64,000 nt of DNA from Sacculina carcini (lineage: Eukaryota > Arthropoda > Thecostraca > Sacculinidae), in contig OU696580.1 in assembly GCA_916048095.2 (NCBI GenBank), forward strand, positions 7,711,108 to 7,775,107, given 5' to 3'. The position numbers were made by a program, and so were the translations under genes. This document shows positions 1 through 56,400 of this stretch, in pieces; within the stretch, counting starts at the first letter, position 1; every line of letters begins with the position of its first letter. The notes beneath the pieces were generated by a model that saw only the letters and a list, made by a program, of their open reading frames with translations, was not told the origin of the DNA and made no database searches.

Positions 1-42312
<42,312 letters not shown>

Positions 42313-43561
42313 CTTGCACGATGCAACCCGAGTGTAGTGCATCGGTCCAGCTTGATAAGTTCCTGGTGAAATTTCCAAAGGAAGGATGTGAATTCGCTTG
42401 GGAGAGTACACCACTGGCACACACACACACAGACACAGTTCGCACACCACTTGTACCTAGGAGAGAAAACACCTCACGAAAAATATTTAGCCAGGACCAC
42501 CAGCTTAGATACACACGCCAACACGCACACAAACACGCACCACGCACCTCCGTGAAGCCACAGGTGAACTGATTAGCCTGTGCGAAGCTGGGTGAGCCGG
42601 CTATTGTCCCAAGATACCCCACACCCACACACACACACACACACACACGCATAAATGAACACACACACACACACGCACAACCCGCAATTACAAAACTTCT
42701 CACCTAGAGGTCACCACTGCTCAGTCGAGGAAGGGTATGGACGCACATGAAACGTACGTGTGTGTGAGCGTGTGTGTTTCTGTTTTCATTTTTTAACAGA
42801 CAGACAATTTGTGTGTGCTTGTGTGTGTGTGTGTATGTGGGTGGGTGTGTGTGTATGTGGGTGGGTGTGTGTGTGTTTGAAGATATGGGCATAAATTTAG
42901 GAGAACATAGATTTTTTTATGAAAAATATACCGAGAAGACTTTTATATGATAATTATATATAATACGTCACTCGTTTTTGTTTATAATAAGTATAAAAAA
43001 CCAGAAAAGCTTAAGTTATTGTAGAATACGTATAAAGATTATAATGCTTCGCCTTCCTTTTGTCTTGGTAAAAATTCAACAGAAAAATGGCCAGGATCTA
43101 AACTGACTACCGATTTGAAACGACTGAAAAAAGTTTGAGAACCACTGCTCTAAGCGACCGATTTGCATCAACAAATTGCTCCGTTCCTCTGTTTTCCTCC
43201 ACAATTTTTACCGCACTCTTCCTCTTAATTAGCATTCTTCATTTCCTCTTTTCCAGCTCAGCCCTTTGTGTCTTAATGTCCAGCGATCGAATCTTCTCTT
43301 CACCTAGTCCCTCTGAAGACACGAACGCATATTCGTTTGTGTGTGTGTATGTGTGTGTGCGTGTGCGTGTGTGTGTGTGTGAACGTGGGAAGAAGCGAGC
43401 GATTCGTGGGAGTCATAGCTACCCTAGAGGTCGTGAGATAAACACACGGCTAATTATGTGAAAAAGGATTGTGCCCGCACCGAAGCATTCAACGGTAAGC
43501 AACACAGCGTCTCTACCTGTTGATGACCCCTAGGGCTCAGGTCAACTCACTCACTGCACGC

Positions 43562-43562
43562 T

Positions 43563-43599
<37 letters not shown>

Positions 43600-43790
43600 G
43601 TGTGTGTTGATGTGTGTGTGTGTGTGTGTATGTGTGTGTGTGTGTGTGTGTCTGTGTGTGTGTGTGTGTGTGATGCAGTAGTCTGCATATTAGGCCCGGT
43701 GAAACACACACACGCATACACACACACACACACACACAGACAGACAGATACACACACACACACACATGCACACGAACGTATACACACACA
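43562..43790. repeat. (TCTG)n plus TG and CA tracts
   Basis: Nine TCTG units at 43562-43598, followed by TG and then CA tracts. Lies between genes A and B. Confidence 0.92.
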
Positions 43791-44123
43791 CTAATTGAAC
43801 CAATACGCGTAACACCGGAGTTGAGCATATTGTTTGTCTTTGAAAATTCGAGGAATTTTTTAATGAATTAGCTTGTGCTACTCGCCTGAGTTTTCAAAGC
43901 AGTGCTCCGAATATAGAGCCACAGATTAGCTACCATGTGCCTCGAAACTAGGCGATGTAGACCCTTGGAGATCATGAGAAAAATGAGCTTGAAGAACACT
44001 TGCAGACTTGAAGAACACTGGCGTATATAACACTAGCAAGACTAGGAACCACTTGTACATGACCAAAATGGACTATAATGCTTGTATCTTTGACAGCAGT
44101 TCCTAACACTCCGTGGTGAGTTG

Positions 44124-44398
44124 GACTCCGTGGTGTAGTGGTAGCACACCCACCTCACAAGCGGGAGGTCCGTGGTTTGAATCCCGGCCAAAGAGAATTT
44201 CATTGGGTGAATTCTATAATCCAAGAGTCCCTGTCCACCCAGCAGTAAATGGTACCAGATATCAGTCATGTTTTGTGTCATGTATTCTGGGGAGGTGACC
44301 CTCTCTAATATGTCTTCCGTCCTTGTGGCGTCATAGCGTTGAGAGGGTCGGTTCTGCGGTGGCAGCGAGCTGCACGGGGCACACTTGTAACCTTTAAC
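44124..44398 (+). mobile_element. tRNA-Val-derived SINE, full head
   Basis: The head GGACTCCGTGGTGTAGTGGT starts at 44124. The anticodon loop CTCACAA gives CAC (valine), and the B box is GGTTTGAATCC. The body matches the other two copies through GCAGCGAGCTGCACGGG. After that its tail differs from the 1.6- and 40.1-kb copies. It lies between genes A and B. The diverged arms and the attached body argue against a functional tRNA gene. Confidence 0.82.
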
Positions 44399-44419
44399 AC
44401 CACCAAACAGCCTCCGTCT

Positions 44420-44945
44420 TCACTTGACCTCACTTGATCTCACTTGTCTCTCAGTGATTGGCTGACAATGGCGTGACGTCATCGTGACGTCATTCGAGTG
44501 TGACCGCTTTGCCTGAAGCGGTACAGCGGCACAAATGTTTCCGTTTCACAAATGTTTTTATTCATTAAATCATACTTTTATTGTATATTGTTGATTGCGG
44601 TTGATTGTTATTTCTGTACATATATATTAATATATATTTATTCTTTCATATTTATTGTTTTGGTTGTCATTTATTGAACCACATATTTATTTATTGTTGA
44701 TTGTTGTTATTTATTGGTGAGTGTGGGTGGAGTGACATTATGCAGTGTTATCGGATGAATTGTTTATTGTTATATATTTATTATTTTGTTTTCGAACTCT
44801 CTTTCTCTCTACATCTTTTTGGTTAGCTTCCAGTACATGGGGTCACCGCAGGGTGGTAATAGTGCTTGCACTCTTCCCATGCTACTGGATTTACTTGTGA
44901 TTATTAAATAATACTTATAATAATAATATTAAATACATCAATATT
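44420..44945 (+). mobile_element. Non-LTR retrotransposon 3' UTR and tail
   Basis: This AT-rich stretch ends with GGTCACCGCAGGGTGGTAAT, GTGCTTGCACTCTTCC and GCTACTGGATTTACTTGTGA, followed by a degenerate (AAT)n tail. The same 3' module recurs at 3228-3310 (+), 11640-11790 (-) and 50100-50240 (-). It abuts the SINE at 44124. No open frame is left. Confidence 0.5.
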
Positions 44946-46062
44946 TTGGGACGGCTTTAAATATACTTAACTCTTCCCCAAATATAATTACTTCGTCAAA
45001 GATATCATCAAGATTGCGTTTGGAAGAAGTACTATATTATAATTGACAATTCAAAATGAATGAATTTTGTGTGCTTGCCAGTTTCATAAATAGCGCACGG
45101 TTTTGTTATGAAGAAATAAGTTGTTTCTGAGAAAAATCAATATATTCTGGTGAACAATATGCAAATTGGCAATAAATCGGAGATTTTCATGATATTCAAA
45201 CAACTGTTCCCTCATACCAGCGTAGAAATATGCGTCACGTTTCATTGTTTACACCATATAGTTATGTGAATATGAATTGCGTGATAATACGAAAAAAGGG
45301 CAAATTTCTATATTATTCAGCTGCCTGCGTTCACTCGTTATGCCAATATTTGCAATGTGTTTTTGGGAACAATTTCTCAGGAAAATAATGCAACAAAGCT
45401 TAACCAAAAATACATACATACGTGTAGACATTCACGTATAGATTCATATATATATTTATATATATAACAAAGTCAACGGCATTTTGGTTAAATAGCAAAT
45501 AATAATTCCATAATCGGATGGGTCAATAATGTTTGGTGATCTGATAATTTGACGTCATCGTGCAACATTGCGTTGTTGCAGTTTTGCAACGTTGCGGTGT
45601 TGCAATGTGGCAGAGTAGCGGTCAGGTCAGGAGTACGCTTCCGAATCACTCCTGACGCCTGAGGCAAATTCACACAAAGTTATTTGTATAAGAATGACCA
45701 TTTAGTACAATTGTACACATCAATAAGTATCCAAAACTATATCTACAAGAAAGCTCAGAATTAATGTTGGATCGTTTCAGAATTGGCTGAAGTCTAGAGA
45801 AAGCTTAAGTCCTCATTTGAAGTAATTTCGGCATATTTGGTAGTAAACAACTTTCACAAACTTCGTTTTTCCCACTTCACAAGGACCTTCATACATATCT
45901 ACATATTTGAACTTTTTGACATACAAGATGTAAAATAAAAACTTTCGGTAATGAAAAATAGAAATGACTGACATTTTTAATTACTGATCTCAAAGTCACT
46001 GAAGAAAATCTGATGACCGAAACTTTTGACTGCAGTAGCTCTTAGTTGTGTTATATTCACGT
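44946..46062. other. Space downstream of gene A, no gene seen
   Basis: AT-rich. It must hold gene A's 3' UTR and polyadenylation site if the reading to 46063 is right. A small GTTGCA repeat lies at 45568-45606 (TTGCAACATTGCGTTGTTGC when read in one direction). No clear poly(A) context could be chosen. Confidence 0.35.
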
Positions 46063-46494
46063 TCATATCAACATACGTACACCACGGCTCGTTCGCTTGT
46101 TAAAACCACACTCAAGTCTGCTCTTGAACAATTTACAACACTTACATCGTGCAGTTGAACTTCTGCAGCCTGTCCTGGACGTGGTCGGGAAATCTCCCTC
46201 AATCTGAAGCCGACTGGAGCTTCGCGCTGCCGAAATCCTGCGCGGAGAGCGAGCACAGACGAGATGATTCCTTCCAACATACTCCGGACCGACTGACTGA
46301 ACGGAATCCTCTTCCCCGTCATCACGGCGGCAACGGGAAATCCTGCAGCTACAGGGGTTAGAAAACCGGTCCATGGAGAGTGTGGACAGAGGTCCGTAAT
46401 CCACTGTGACTTTCTCGCAGCAATGGGAGCATTGGTTTGTGATGTCGCCTCCTCTAGGACCGCGGCTCTTGTCGTTCGCAGGAGCAACGCCGGT
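46063..46494 (-). CDS. Gene A exon: cytoplasmic tail, part 2 (probably near the end)
   Basis: This phase-0 exon follows acceptor gctctcag. It encodes a basic, cysteine-rich tail: TGVAPANDKSRGPRGG, QCSHCCEKVTVDYGPL, FSNPCSCRISRCRRDD, VGPEYVGRNH. The tyrosines in VDYGP and PEYVG are possible phosphorylation sites (inference). A strong donor gtaagt follows position 46146 in phase 1. The protein either continues to an exon I could not find or reads on to the stop ending VRMLI at 46063. No YDxV-type Nck site and no C-terminal PDZ motif are seen. Confidence 0.55.
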   Translation of the reverse strand, partial: TGVAPANDKSRGPRGGDITNQCSHCCEKVTVDYGPLSTLSMDRFSNPCSCRISRCRRDDGEEDSVQSVGPEYVGRNHLVCARSPRRISAARSSSRLQIEGDFPTTSRTGCRSSTARCKCCKLFKSRLECGFNKRTSRGVRMLI

Positions 46495-49388
46495 CTGAGA
46501 GCATAAGTAGCAGCATAGACGAAACAAACAAGTAATTATGATGAAAAAACATACATCATCATAGTAAACACAAATACATAAACGCAATCGCGGAAGCAAA
46601 GAAATTAATTTGGCGTTATATATTGTAATTTATGTCTATATGAAAATAAATACTATAACTCTTTGTATATCTATATTGATATTGAAGAGTAGTTAGATTT
46701 TCATATCCATATCTACTGTCACCAATAATATAGTTTTCTCAACAGATTTCTTGTCCAAAAATAATGTGTGTTTATTGAAAAAAAACAAGTGTTATTTTGT
46801 ATTTGTTTACCATCACTTGCTGATGATGTATATTTCCAGCTGCAGTGGTGGTTTCATCACATTTGTACGTGACATTTACATCTAGAGATCTTGGAGTTGT
46901 TGTCAATGGCACCCCACAAATTCCGTTCAGTTCGTCTGCTGAGCAAAAATTTCACAAGTCTCAAAGCTAAACCTTAGCCTATTTTGCCAAGAATGCAAAT
47001 CCATGCGATTTAAGAAAAATTATTATGAAAACTACTGTGAAAACGACTCATTGGTAAAAGTTTAAATATTGCTTTGAGGCTCGCTAAAATAAAAGCAGTC
47101 CAAAGCTCATTGTTTAAGGTGTGAAAAGTTCGCGTGGTCAAGTACACACGACCCGTAGTCACGTGACCTATGACGTCAGCGTGCTACTGGTGAGTGGCGA
47201 TTGCTGCGTCTGGCTTTGACATTCAAGTTCGTGATTTACGAGTTGGCGTTGGTGTATTCGTTGTTCGTCAGTTGTTTTTGGTATTCAACGTCTTAACATA
47301 AACTTCTCGACTTCAACTTTTCTTCAAGTCAACTTCAACTTCATTTTTTCACTGATGCAAGGACGGAGGACCGTACAAAAAGTCCACGTTGCTGTAGAGA
47401 AAGGTCATCCTTACAACTTGAGGTGAGTTGCTTACTCTTTTGTATAGTCAATTTAATTTGGACAGTTTTACAGATTAATTGCGTCAAGTTTTCTCTACAA
47501 ATGAATTAGTCCAATATATAATTCAAATACAAATTCCAATAGTTCAGAGTTTTTGATTGGAGTCTAGTTGCTATCTTACTCATAATTGTCAAAATATACA
47601 AAAACATGTCTAATGAACGAAAATCGAGACATAGTAAAACATTGCCCCAAATATACTATAGTACATACTATAGTACAAATATACTATGTATATACCGTAA
47701 AAGCTCAATCTGAGCGGCATGCAGTTCTATTGTTCCTAACGTTCCCCCGTAGAGTCGTTCAATTAGACGGTGTCGCTCTATTTTTCCACTAGCTGGTCAG
47801 AATTTCGAGAAAGATACGGTAGATTCTATGGATGGCAAAATGAACCAGGTAGCTTATACATATTTAACAAAAGACACAAATACAAGGTGAGTACTCGGAA
47901 GTAATCAGAAATATAAATCACTGACATAAATCAGTCATAGCTATTGCCAAAAGAGAAAAATCACAAAGTCACGTATAATTTGAGGTGCCCATCTATTAGA
48001 GGTGTCGTTCAAATAGGAGTTTTACGGTAAGCTCAATTATTGTTGTTGTCAAAAGAATTTCTTCATGGATGACCGGGTGATTTCACTGAATACTCAAAGC
48101 ATCTTGCGCCTCCCTCTTGGCAAAAGCCACAAACACAAACACTTCGAGATTCGCACGACCTCAGAAATGGAAGCATAAAATTTTGACGATGTCATTATGT
48201 TTGACACGCAAAAGTGCAGATCAGTGTGTGATGTTAGCGTAACAGGATCCTGAGAAGCATCATCCGTGGACTGCTCAGCATCCAGGAACGCTTTTGACTC
48301 TCTAGTTTTGTGCAGGAAATGAGTATGTGACAGCAAAGATTACATATCATTCGGCCGTGAAATAGGCAATATTGGTTTGCTCAAAGTTGACTAAGTATGT
48401 TTACGTCTGTGGATGTGTTTGTGTGTATATATGTGTGTGCTTACTCGCACTCAAACACACACACACACACACCGTAATGCAAGCAAATTAATCAACTACG
48501 TAAAAGTGTCAACATCTACAAAATCGAGATAGATAAAATAACCATACAACTGACAAGACACCACTGACACGACACCACTGACACGACATCACTGACACGA
48601 CACCTCTGACACGACACCACTGACACGACACCACTGACACGACACCACTGATACGACACCACTGACACGACACCACTGACACGACACCACTGACACGACA
48701 TCACTGACACGACATCACTGACACGACACCACTGACACGACATCACTGACACGACACCACTGACACGACATCACTGACACGACATCACTGACACGACACC
48801 ACTGACACGACATCACTGACACGACACCACTGACACGACATCACTGACACGACACCACTGACACGACATCACTGACACGACACCACTGAAACAGATATTA
48901 CACTGAATAGCGTATAATATATTCGCCGTGGTATGGTCGTATGCGGCTGCATACGGATTATATTACGTGTGTGTGATTTATTGCAGCCATACAGCCAGAA
49001 CAACGGTGAATTGTATTGTGGCGCAATTGTGGCAAATATATTCATGAATTCTAAAAAAACAACAACATTAGGTCCACACAATGCAATGGAAGCGCCTAGT
49101 TTCTAGTATTGCAATGCAATCGTGGTATGTGTGTGTGTGTGTGTGTGTGTGTGTCACAGAGTGTGCAACAAACAAAACACACACACACACGCACACAGCT
49201 CGCACAAAAATGCCAACGATAAATTCACGTAATCTTATGCAAATGTCAGATAGCACAGCGCCTGTTACCGTATAAATTGTGAGAATATATTATTCAGATA
49301 TCTTTCTCGCTGTAGGTTGTTTTTTGTGAAAGACACGGCACAGATTATTTTCTGTCTTGAATTCGCTCAATTTATCAATCGTTTGTCT

Positions 49389-49434
<46 letters not shown>

Positions 49435-51432
49435 GTATATGATGAAAATTTGTTTTTATATTTGTTTTTATCGAAAAAAATTCTTTTTTCCTTTTTTCAT
49501 GTTAGATTTTCGCCAAAAAAGAATACACATATTTTTACTGTGTCTATACAATCAGGAAATACTGATGCGCACAGAAACGTAGATTCAACTCAAGAGAACA
49601 TAGAGAATTAAAAAAAGTGTTCAAATTTATGTTAAAAAATACACAAAAATACATACTAATCCCAGAAATGGCAAACTTTTGGACGATGAATAAATTTAGC
49701 ACCGTATTGAATGATGGCTTACAAATATGAAAACCGCTTTTAAAAGAATTGGAATTAAGATTAAAACGCAAATTTGGATTATATTCATTTGAATCAAGGC
49801 CAATGTAATCACAAATCATACAAAATGTCGAATAAATACAAATGAAATTTTCCAATGGTAATTTTATGTAAATATATATCAGATCGGTGAATTTGATTTT
49901 CTCAAAAACTCGTGACATTCTCCAGGTGAAAATATATGATGGGAATAGAACTGTTATAAAAGCATAAAAGCTTCAATATATCACAAAATCTCTGTCAAAA
50001 TTTAAAATAATAATTAACACCATATTAGAAATTATTACTATTTTAGCCGATATTTTTTACTTTCTTCATAGTTTTCATTCGCTTTATAAACATGATTATT
50101 CATATTATTAATTACAGGCAAATGCACTAGCATGGGAAGAGTGCAAGCATTATTATCACCCTGAGGTGGCCCCATGTGTACTGGAAGCGCCGAAAACATG
50201 TAGATAGAAAAATAAATCGAAAAGTAAAAAATTGTGGAGAGTTGAAAAATTAAGAATGTATGGTGTATATTATATATTTTATTTAGCATGTTTTATTTAT
50301 CATTTTCGCTTCTTGTTTTTGTGTTTGCTTACTTTGAAAGGGCTCACTGAACAGAAGCACACCATTTAAATTAGTCCCTGCCATTTAAGAAAATAATTTA
50401 GTGATTTTAATGATAGTGAGTACTGCTTTATTGCCCATAAAATTGACAAGATATATTTGGTTTGATTTTTTTTTAAAAATGACTTAAAGACACCGTTCAC
50501 GCGAAAATAAACACATCAATATATGGGTGAAAATCGCTTTCAGATTGCCAACAAACCATATTGGAACAAGAAACAACAAACACATCTGCATTTCAAAGCC
50601 GTCAATCCTGGTATTTTGCCTCTTACTGAGCCCACGCAGCATTTATTGGAATACACTAGTTTATTGAGGCCAGGCAGCCAATTTCATGCCATCTGATAAG
50701 ATGTCTGCATATCAACAGTGTGAATTAAATTGGTGTCTCGTGCAAGCTCTGTGTGTCTTCTTGTTTCTCTTTGATCTTACACACTCCCGCGCTGATGTCA
50801 TTTCAAAGAGTGAAGGATTTGTCTGAGGTTATTTACACTTCACAAGACTTGTTTACTGTTTACTTGTTGGCTTTGATATCTGCTCGGGCGGATATCAAAG
50901 TTGCTGGCCGATTCAATCATGAAATTGCGGTGTTTTGTGGCCGTCGAAATTCGATGAGATTTCTGGCAAAAGCGGACCCAAGAAACTTCCTTTGGAAGTT
51001 GATTGAATCGCTCCTCTCAGGAGTTACATTTGATCTATTTATTGTATTTTCTGGTGGATGGGTGTGAGGTGTGGAATCAATGGTACTTTTCTAGCGCAAT
51101 GACTTTTGTGCGTATGACATCAAAAATGTGTTGAAAGATGTTGCTTGCTACTGCAAAAGATGTAAATATGTGAACTTCAAAGGCTTTGCATATGGATTGA
51201 TTAAGTATACGCTCAAATCTGACAGAACAACAACAACAACAACAAGCGTGTATTTGATATAGCGCACTAATCAACAAAGGCGCGAAAAACATGAAATATA
51301 GATATACAAGATAATAATTACATCAAAACGGGAGCTCAGAAAGAAGAAAACAAGAGCTAGCAAGGACAAAAATATAACAGGGAGGATAAAAACCGAATTA
51401 TTTTGTGCTGAAAAAAAAAAAAAAAACAAAAA

Positions 51433-51469
<37 letters not shown>

Positions 51470-53405
51470 AAACAAACAAACAAAAAAAACAAAAAAAAAA
51501 CAAAAAAAAACAACAACAACTACAACAACTACAAAGACATGAACAGACAAATATGAACACTGGCGCACGTCACATACAAGCACGATTTGCACAAACATAA
51601 GATCAGGGGCTGTGAGCGGAATAAAAAACACAGCAGGAAAACCAAAACACAAAGTGCAGTATTGTTAGTAAGAGTATATACATGGCGATAATATGGAGAT
51701 ACGAAAATATGGAGATATATATACAAAGGTAGTGTCAGTGCAATCTATAAGGAGGTGTAAGCGGCGACGGAAGAGAAAGCAGGTACTTATGTAGCGCAGA
51801 GGAAAAGGAAGAATATGATTTATGACGAAGGATATGAGGAGGAAGAGAGTTGTATAATCGGGGGGCAGAAAAATAGAAAGACTTCGCGGACCAATTTGAT
51901 AAGTGGTCGGCGGGAGGGCAAACAAGAGGTGCGGGACGGCGGCTGAAAGGACGATCAGAGAAGGTAAGAAGTGAGAGCAAGTACGAGGGAGGAGAAGATG
52001 AGTGGAGGAGTTTATATACAATACAACACAGCTTATATTGTATCCTTGAAAGAGCTGGCAGCCAGCCGAGTTCTCGGATATGAGCGGAGGTGGGTGTCTT
52101 AGGAGGAAGGCGAAGAACGAAGCGACAAGAAAGATTGATGATAGATTGAAGAGAGCGAATGGACTTCTTAGGAAGATGAAAGAATAAGGAATTACAATAG
52201 TCGAGACGAGAAAAAGAACTTAGACCATTGCTTTAGAGAATTTCCCAGATTCACTCGCAGAATTCATATGAAAGTTTGTGAAAAACTAATTCGATCATAA
52301 GTATTTCCTGCTACAATATTACGTTCTACAATATCACTAGAAATTTATTTTATAACCACTTGTACAAGCCTTGGTACCAGTTTAAAACATGTTCAGGAGC
52401 GCCCACAAGATATAGAGAGAAAGAGATTTCAAAAAGTAAATAATTCCAGAGGGGAAACAGTTTGAAAAAATTTTTTAAATAACAATAAACAATTCATCCG
52501 ATAACACTCCATAATGTCACTCTGCCCACACTCCTCAATAAATAAAAATAATCAACAATAAATATATATGGGATTTATTATAACATATTACTATAACAAA
52601 TATATTATAGCATCATAGGCACTGCCAGATCGAAATATACCCTCCCCTAAAACAAATGGCTTACCTGTGCGTTTGCTGCGCGTGTGGGCGATACGTCTTT
52701 TGATAATCAACGCGTTGAGAATCAAAAGTACTGTACAAGCCAGTGATACGGCCACGACAAGAAGAGCAAAACGGGATTGCCGACTGAAAACATCCTCCCT
52801 GTTGGTGATGTAGCCCAAAGGAGGAGCCCCTGTTGGTTTAGAACAATTAAAAGACAATTATAAGACATAACAATTATAAGACAATCAAAAGACATAACAA
52901 TTAAAAGACAGATCAGATACAATACAAGAATTACAACAAATAATTAATAAACATATATAATTAACGCATGGTTAAGTGTTTTTACAACTACTGCCATTGA
53001 GAAGAATATATATATTTTAACAACAAGATACATTTACTTTATTTGACTTGGTTCTTTGTAAAAAATACCTGCTTGTAGTTTTTTGTGTGTTAATAATACA
53101 ATCTGCCAGATAACATATTGACTTTGTTCAGTGGTTGCTAAGAGCTTTTTTCTATCAGCTCATTTTTCTTTCCCATTTCTTAATGAGCCAACTCTTCATT
53201 TTCCACACAACACAGCGCTGATAAATCAAATAAATTCAATTATTGCATCAAAGCAAATGTCGAGAGTTCATTAGAAACGAAAATTTACGAATTAGGATTG
53301 ATTAAAACACAAACACACACACACACACATTTGTCCTGTTCTGTCCGACCTTTAATTCCCCACCATTGGCAAACCCACTACATTGCCCACCAGTGGGGAA
53401 TTTAC

Positions 53406-53437
<32 letters not shown>

Positions 53438-53439
53438 CA

Positions 53440-53493
<54 letters not shown>

Positions 53494-56400
53494 CACAGAG
53501 ATTACGGACCAAACGTCGTCTTGCCTTTAACGCGATCTGCCGAGAGCCACACTGGCGGATGGCTGAAGCTGCTGGTGCCCAGCTGGTTGTAGCTGGCCAG
53601 CTGAAGCGTGTAGCTGACGGCAGGCTGAAGCTGATTCAGCTGGAAGCTGTTGGCATCTGGATCGGCGTCGCCATGGAGACAATGTGAGTGCACAGACGTC
53701 ATCAGCACTGCGCTAGAGTCGTTCTTGCAGAGACGATATTTGAAGCCCTGATGTGTGTGCAATCAGTGTTTGTTGTTTAATCATCTTCGTACGCTTTTTC
53801 ATACTAGAAATTCAATAGCAAACAATCTTCCATTCTAAATATTCAAGGCCTGATGTGGATTTTTGGTTTAACTCCTAATTATGACTTTTACATTTAATTA
53901 CATTAATTAATTACTTTATAATATTATAATTACATACGTCATTACTATACTTTCACATGTAATTACAATTATAATAATTTATAATTACCTCATTACTATA
54001 CTTTTACATATCATTAGATTTATTAATGACATAAAATTAATTAATTTGACATAAAATAATTGAAGTAAGAAGTTAAATTTGAAGTGGATTTTGAAGTGTT
54101 CAGGCATCAAATTCTTTCAACCTTCATAGTTTGGGCCTGTTCCTTCAAGTATTTTAGCATCAAACTAAACAACAACAACAACAACAACAACAAACACGTA
54201 TTTCGTATAGCGTAAACAATAATAACTAAACAACAACAACAACAACAACAAACATGTATTTCGTATTCGTAAAGAATAATATTTTGAATGTCTACATATC
54301 AAGCTAGTGATATCAATCAGTATATAGGTTGTGTTGTAGTTCGATTATGTCGACCAGGGGCTCCCAGCCTTTTTTCGCTCGGCAGCCCCCAGGACAGAAT
54401 CGAAATCTCCATGACCCTCCCGTAAAAATCAGAGAAGTTAGAAAAACACTTTTATACTGAATTATCATCACATTCAATACGTTGATGGCATCCGTATTGA
54501 ATATATTCGAAAATACAAAGAAAAACATCAGGTGTTTATAACATGGAATATTTTGCAAATTTTGATGGATGCAATTTTTCTCAGACGGCTCTCACGACCC
54601 CCTGAAGTAGCCTCGCGAGCCCCCTAGGGAATCATGACCAACCGTTTAGGAAACTCTATATAGAGTGTGTTCGCGTATAGAGTGTGTACGCGTAGAGATT
54701 GTGTTCGCATATAGGTTGTGTTCGCGTATAGAGTGTGTTCGCGTATAGAGTGTGCTCGCGTATAAAGTGTGTTCGAGTATAGAGAGATAAAACACCGAAA
54801 ATATATCACCGATCGCCATTGCAAATAAAACAACGAAGTTCCGACTTTGGTAAAATGCAGTTACGAGCAGCCACTCTGTCTCCTGGGGATTTACGGTACT
54901 TTTATGCGTCACTTAATGATAATTTTGTACATCATGATTGAGGCAACGGGGTCACTCAACACTCGGGAACTGAACGAAAGAGTGAAACGAAGAAATGAAG
55001 TGCGTGAATTTAAATGTGAAATGTAAAGTGTAAAGTGTAAGATGTGAAGGGTAAAGTGTAAAAGGTAAAGTGTAAAGTGTAAGGTGTAAAAGGTAAAGTG
55101 TAAAGGGTAAATTGTAAAGTGAAAACGGTAAATTGTAAGGTGTAAAGGGTAAAGTGTAAAGTGTAAAGTGTAAAGGTTAAAGTGTAAAGGGTAAAGTGTA
55201 AAGTGTAAAGGGTAAACTGTAAAGTGTAAAGGGTAAAGTGTTAAGGGTAAAGTGTTAAGGGTAAAGTGTAAAGTGTAAAGTGTAAAGGGTATTTTTAAGT
55301 GTAAAGGGTAAAGTGTAAAGTGTAAAGGGTATTTTTAAGTGTAAAGTGTAAAGGGTAAAGGGTAAAGGGTAAAGGGTAAAGTGTAAAGTGTAAAGTCTAA
55401 AGTGTAAAGTGTTAAGTGTAAAGGTTAAAGTGTAAAGTGTAAAGTGTAAAGGGTAAAGTGTAAAGGGTAAAGTGTAAAGTGTAAAGGGTAAAATGTAAAG
55501 TGTAAAGTGTAAAGGGTAAAGTGTAAAGGTTAAAGTGTAAAGTGTAAAGGGTAAAATGTAAAGTGTAAAGTGTAAAGGGTAAAGTGTAAAGGTTAAAGTG
55601 TAAAGGGTAAAGTGTAAAGGGTAAAGGGTAAAGTGTAAAGTGTAAAGTGTAAAGTGTAAAGTGTAAAGTGTAAAGTGTAAAGTGTAAAGGGTAAAGTGTA
55701 AAGTGTAAGGTGTAAAAGGTAACGTGTAAAGGCTTAAGTGTAAAGTGTAAAGTGTAAAGTGTAAAGTGTAAAGTGTAAAGTGTAAAGTGTAAAGTGTAAA
55801 GTGTAAAGTGTAAAGTGTAAAGTGTAAAGTGTAAAGTGTAAAGTGTAAAGTGTAAAGTGTAAAGTGTAAAGTGTAAAGTGTAAAGTGTAAAGTGTAAAGT
55901 GTAAAGTGTAAAGTGTAAAGTGTAAAGTGTAAAGTGTAAAGTGTAAAGTGTAAAGTGTAAAGTGTAAAGTGTAAAGTGTAAAGTGTAAAGTGTAAAGTGT
56001 AAAGTGTAAAATGTATAGGTTTCAAATTCCTGTATAGAGGGCTACAGCACGCACCTGAAGGAATCCTCCATCGAACGACGGCGTCCATGCGAATGTTACG
56101 CTAGTGGCGGACGCGTTGACAATTCGCAGATTCTGGGGTGCGTCCGGTATAGATGGCAGAACCAGAGCCACTGTGGCTGAGTCAAAACCGATTCGGTTCC
56201 TCGCCGTGCATTTATGCACGCCCAGATCCTCGGTACTGGTGTTGGCTATTGTCAATACGCTCACATAGCTCATGATTGACACCTGATGAGCAAACACACA
56301 CACACATACATACATGCATGCACGGGCAGTACAGTTAAGACATCGCAAGGATTTCTGTTAAGAAAGATTTCAGTTTATACGGGGGTGCAAGGATTTCTGT

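Noticed and set aside
44124-44198. An intact tRNA-Val gene
   Set aside because: It is followed by the SINE body shared with other copies, and its arms are diverged; it is the head of a SINE.
48550-48885. A CRISPR-like array
   Set aside because: The units are 14 bp, directly abutting and without unique spacers; it is a minisatellite in an animal intron.
51271-51560. A phenylalanine-rich protein
   Set aside because: It is the A/C-rich tract in the LINE's 3' UTR, translated.
52021-52250. A further gene A cytoplasmic exon
   Set aside because: The frame holds the reverse-transcriptase SRLDYCN and GWLP blocks of a LINE, so it is a transposon fragment.
55255-56088. A 277-codon open frame of HFTLYTL repeats
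   Set aside because: It is the heptamer satellite read in frame; a 7-bp unit gives a 7-residue period without being a protein.
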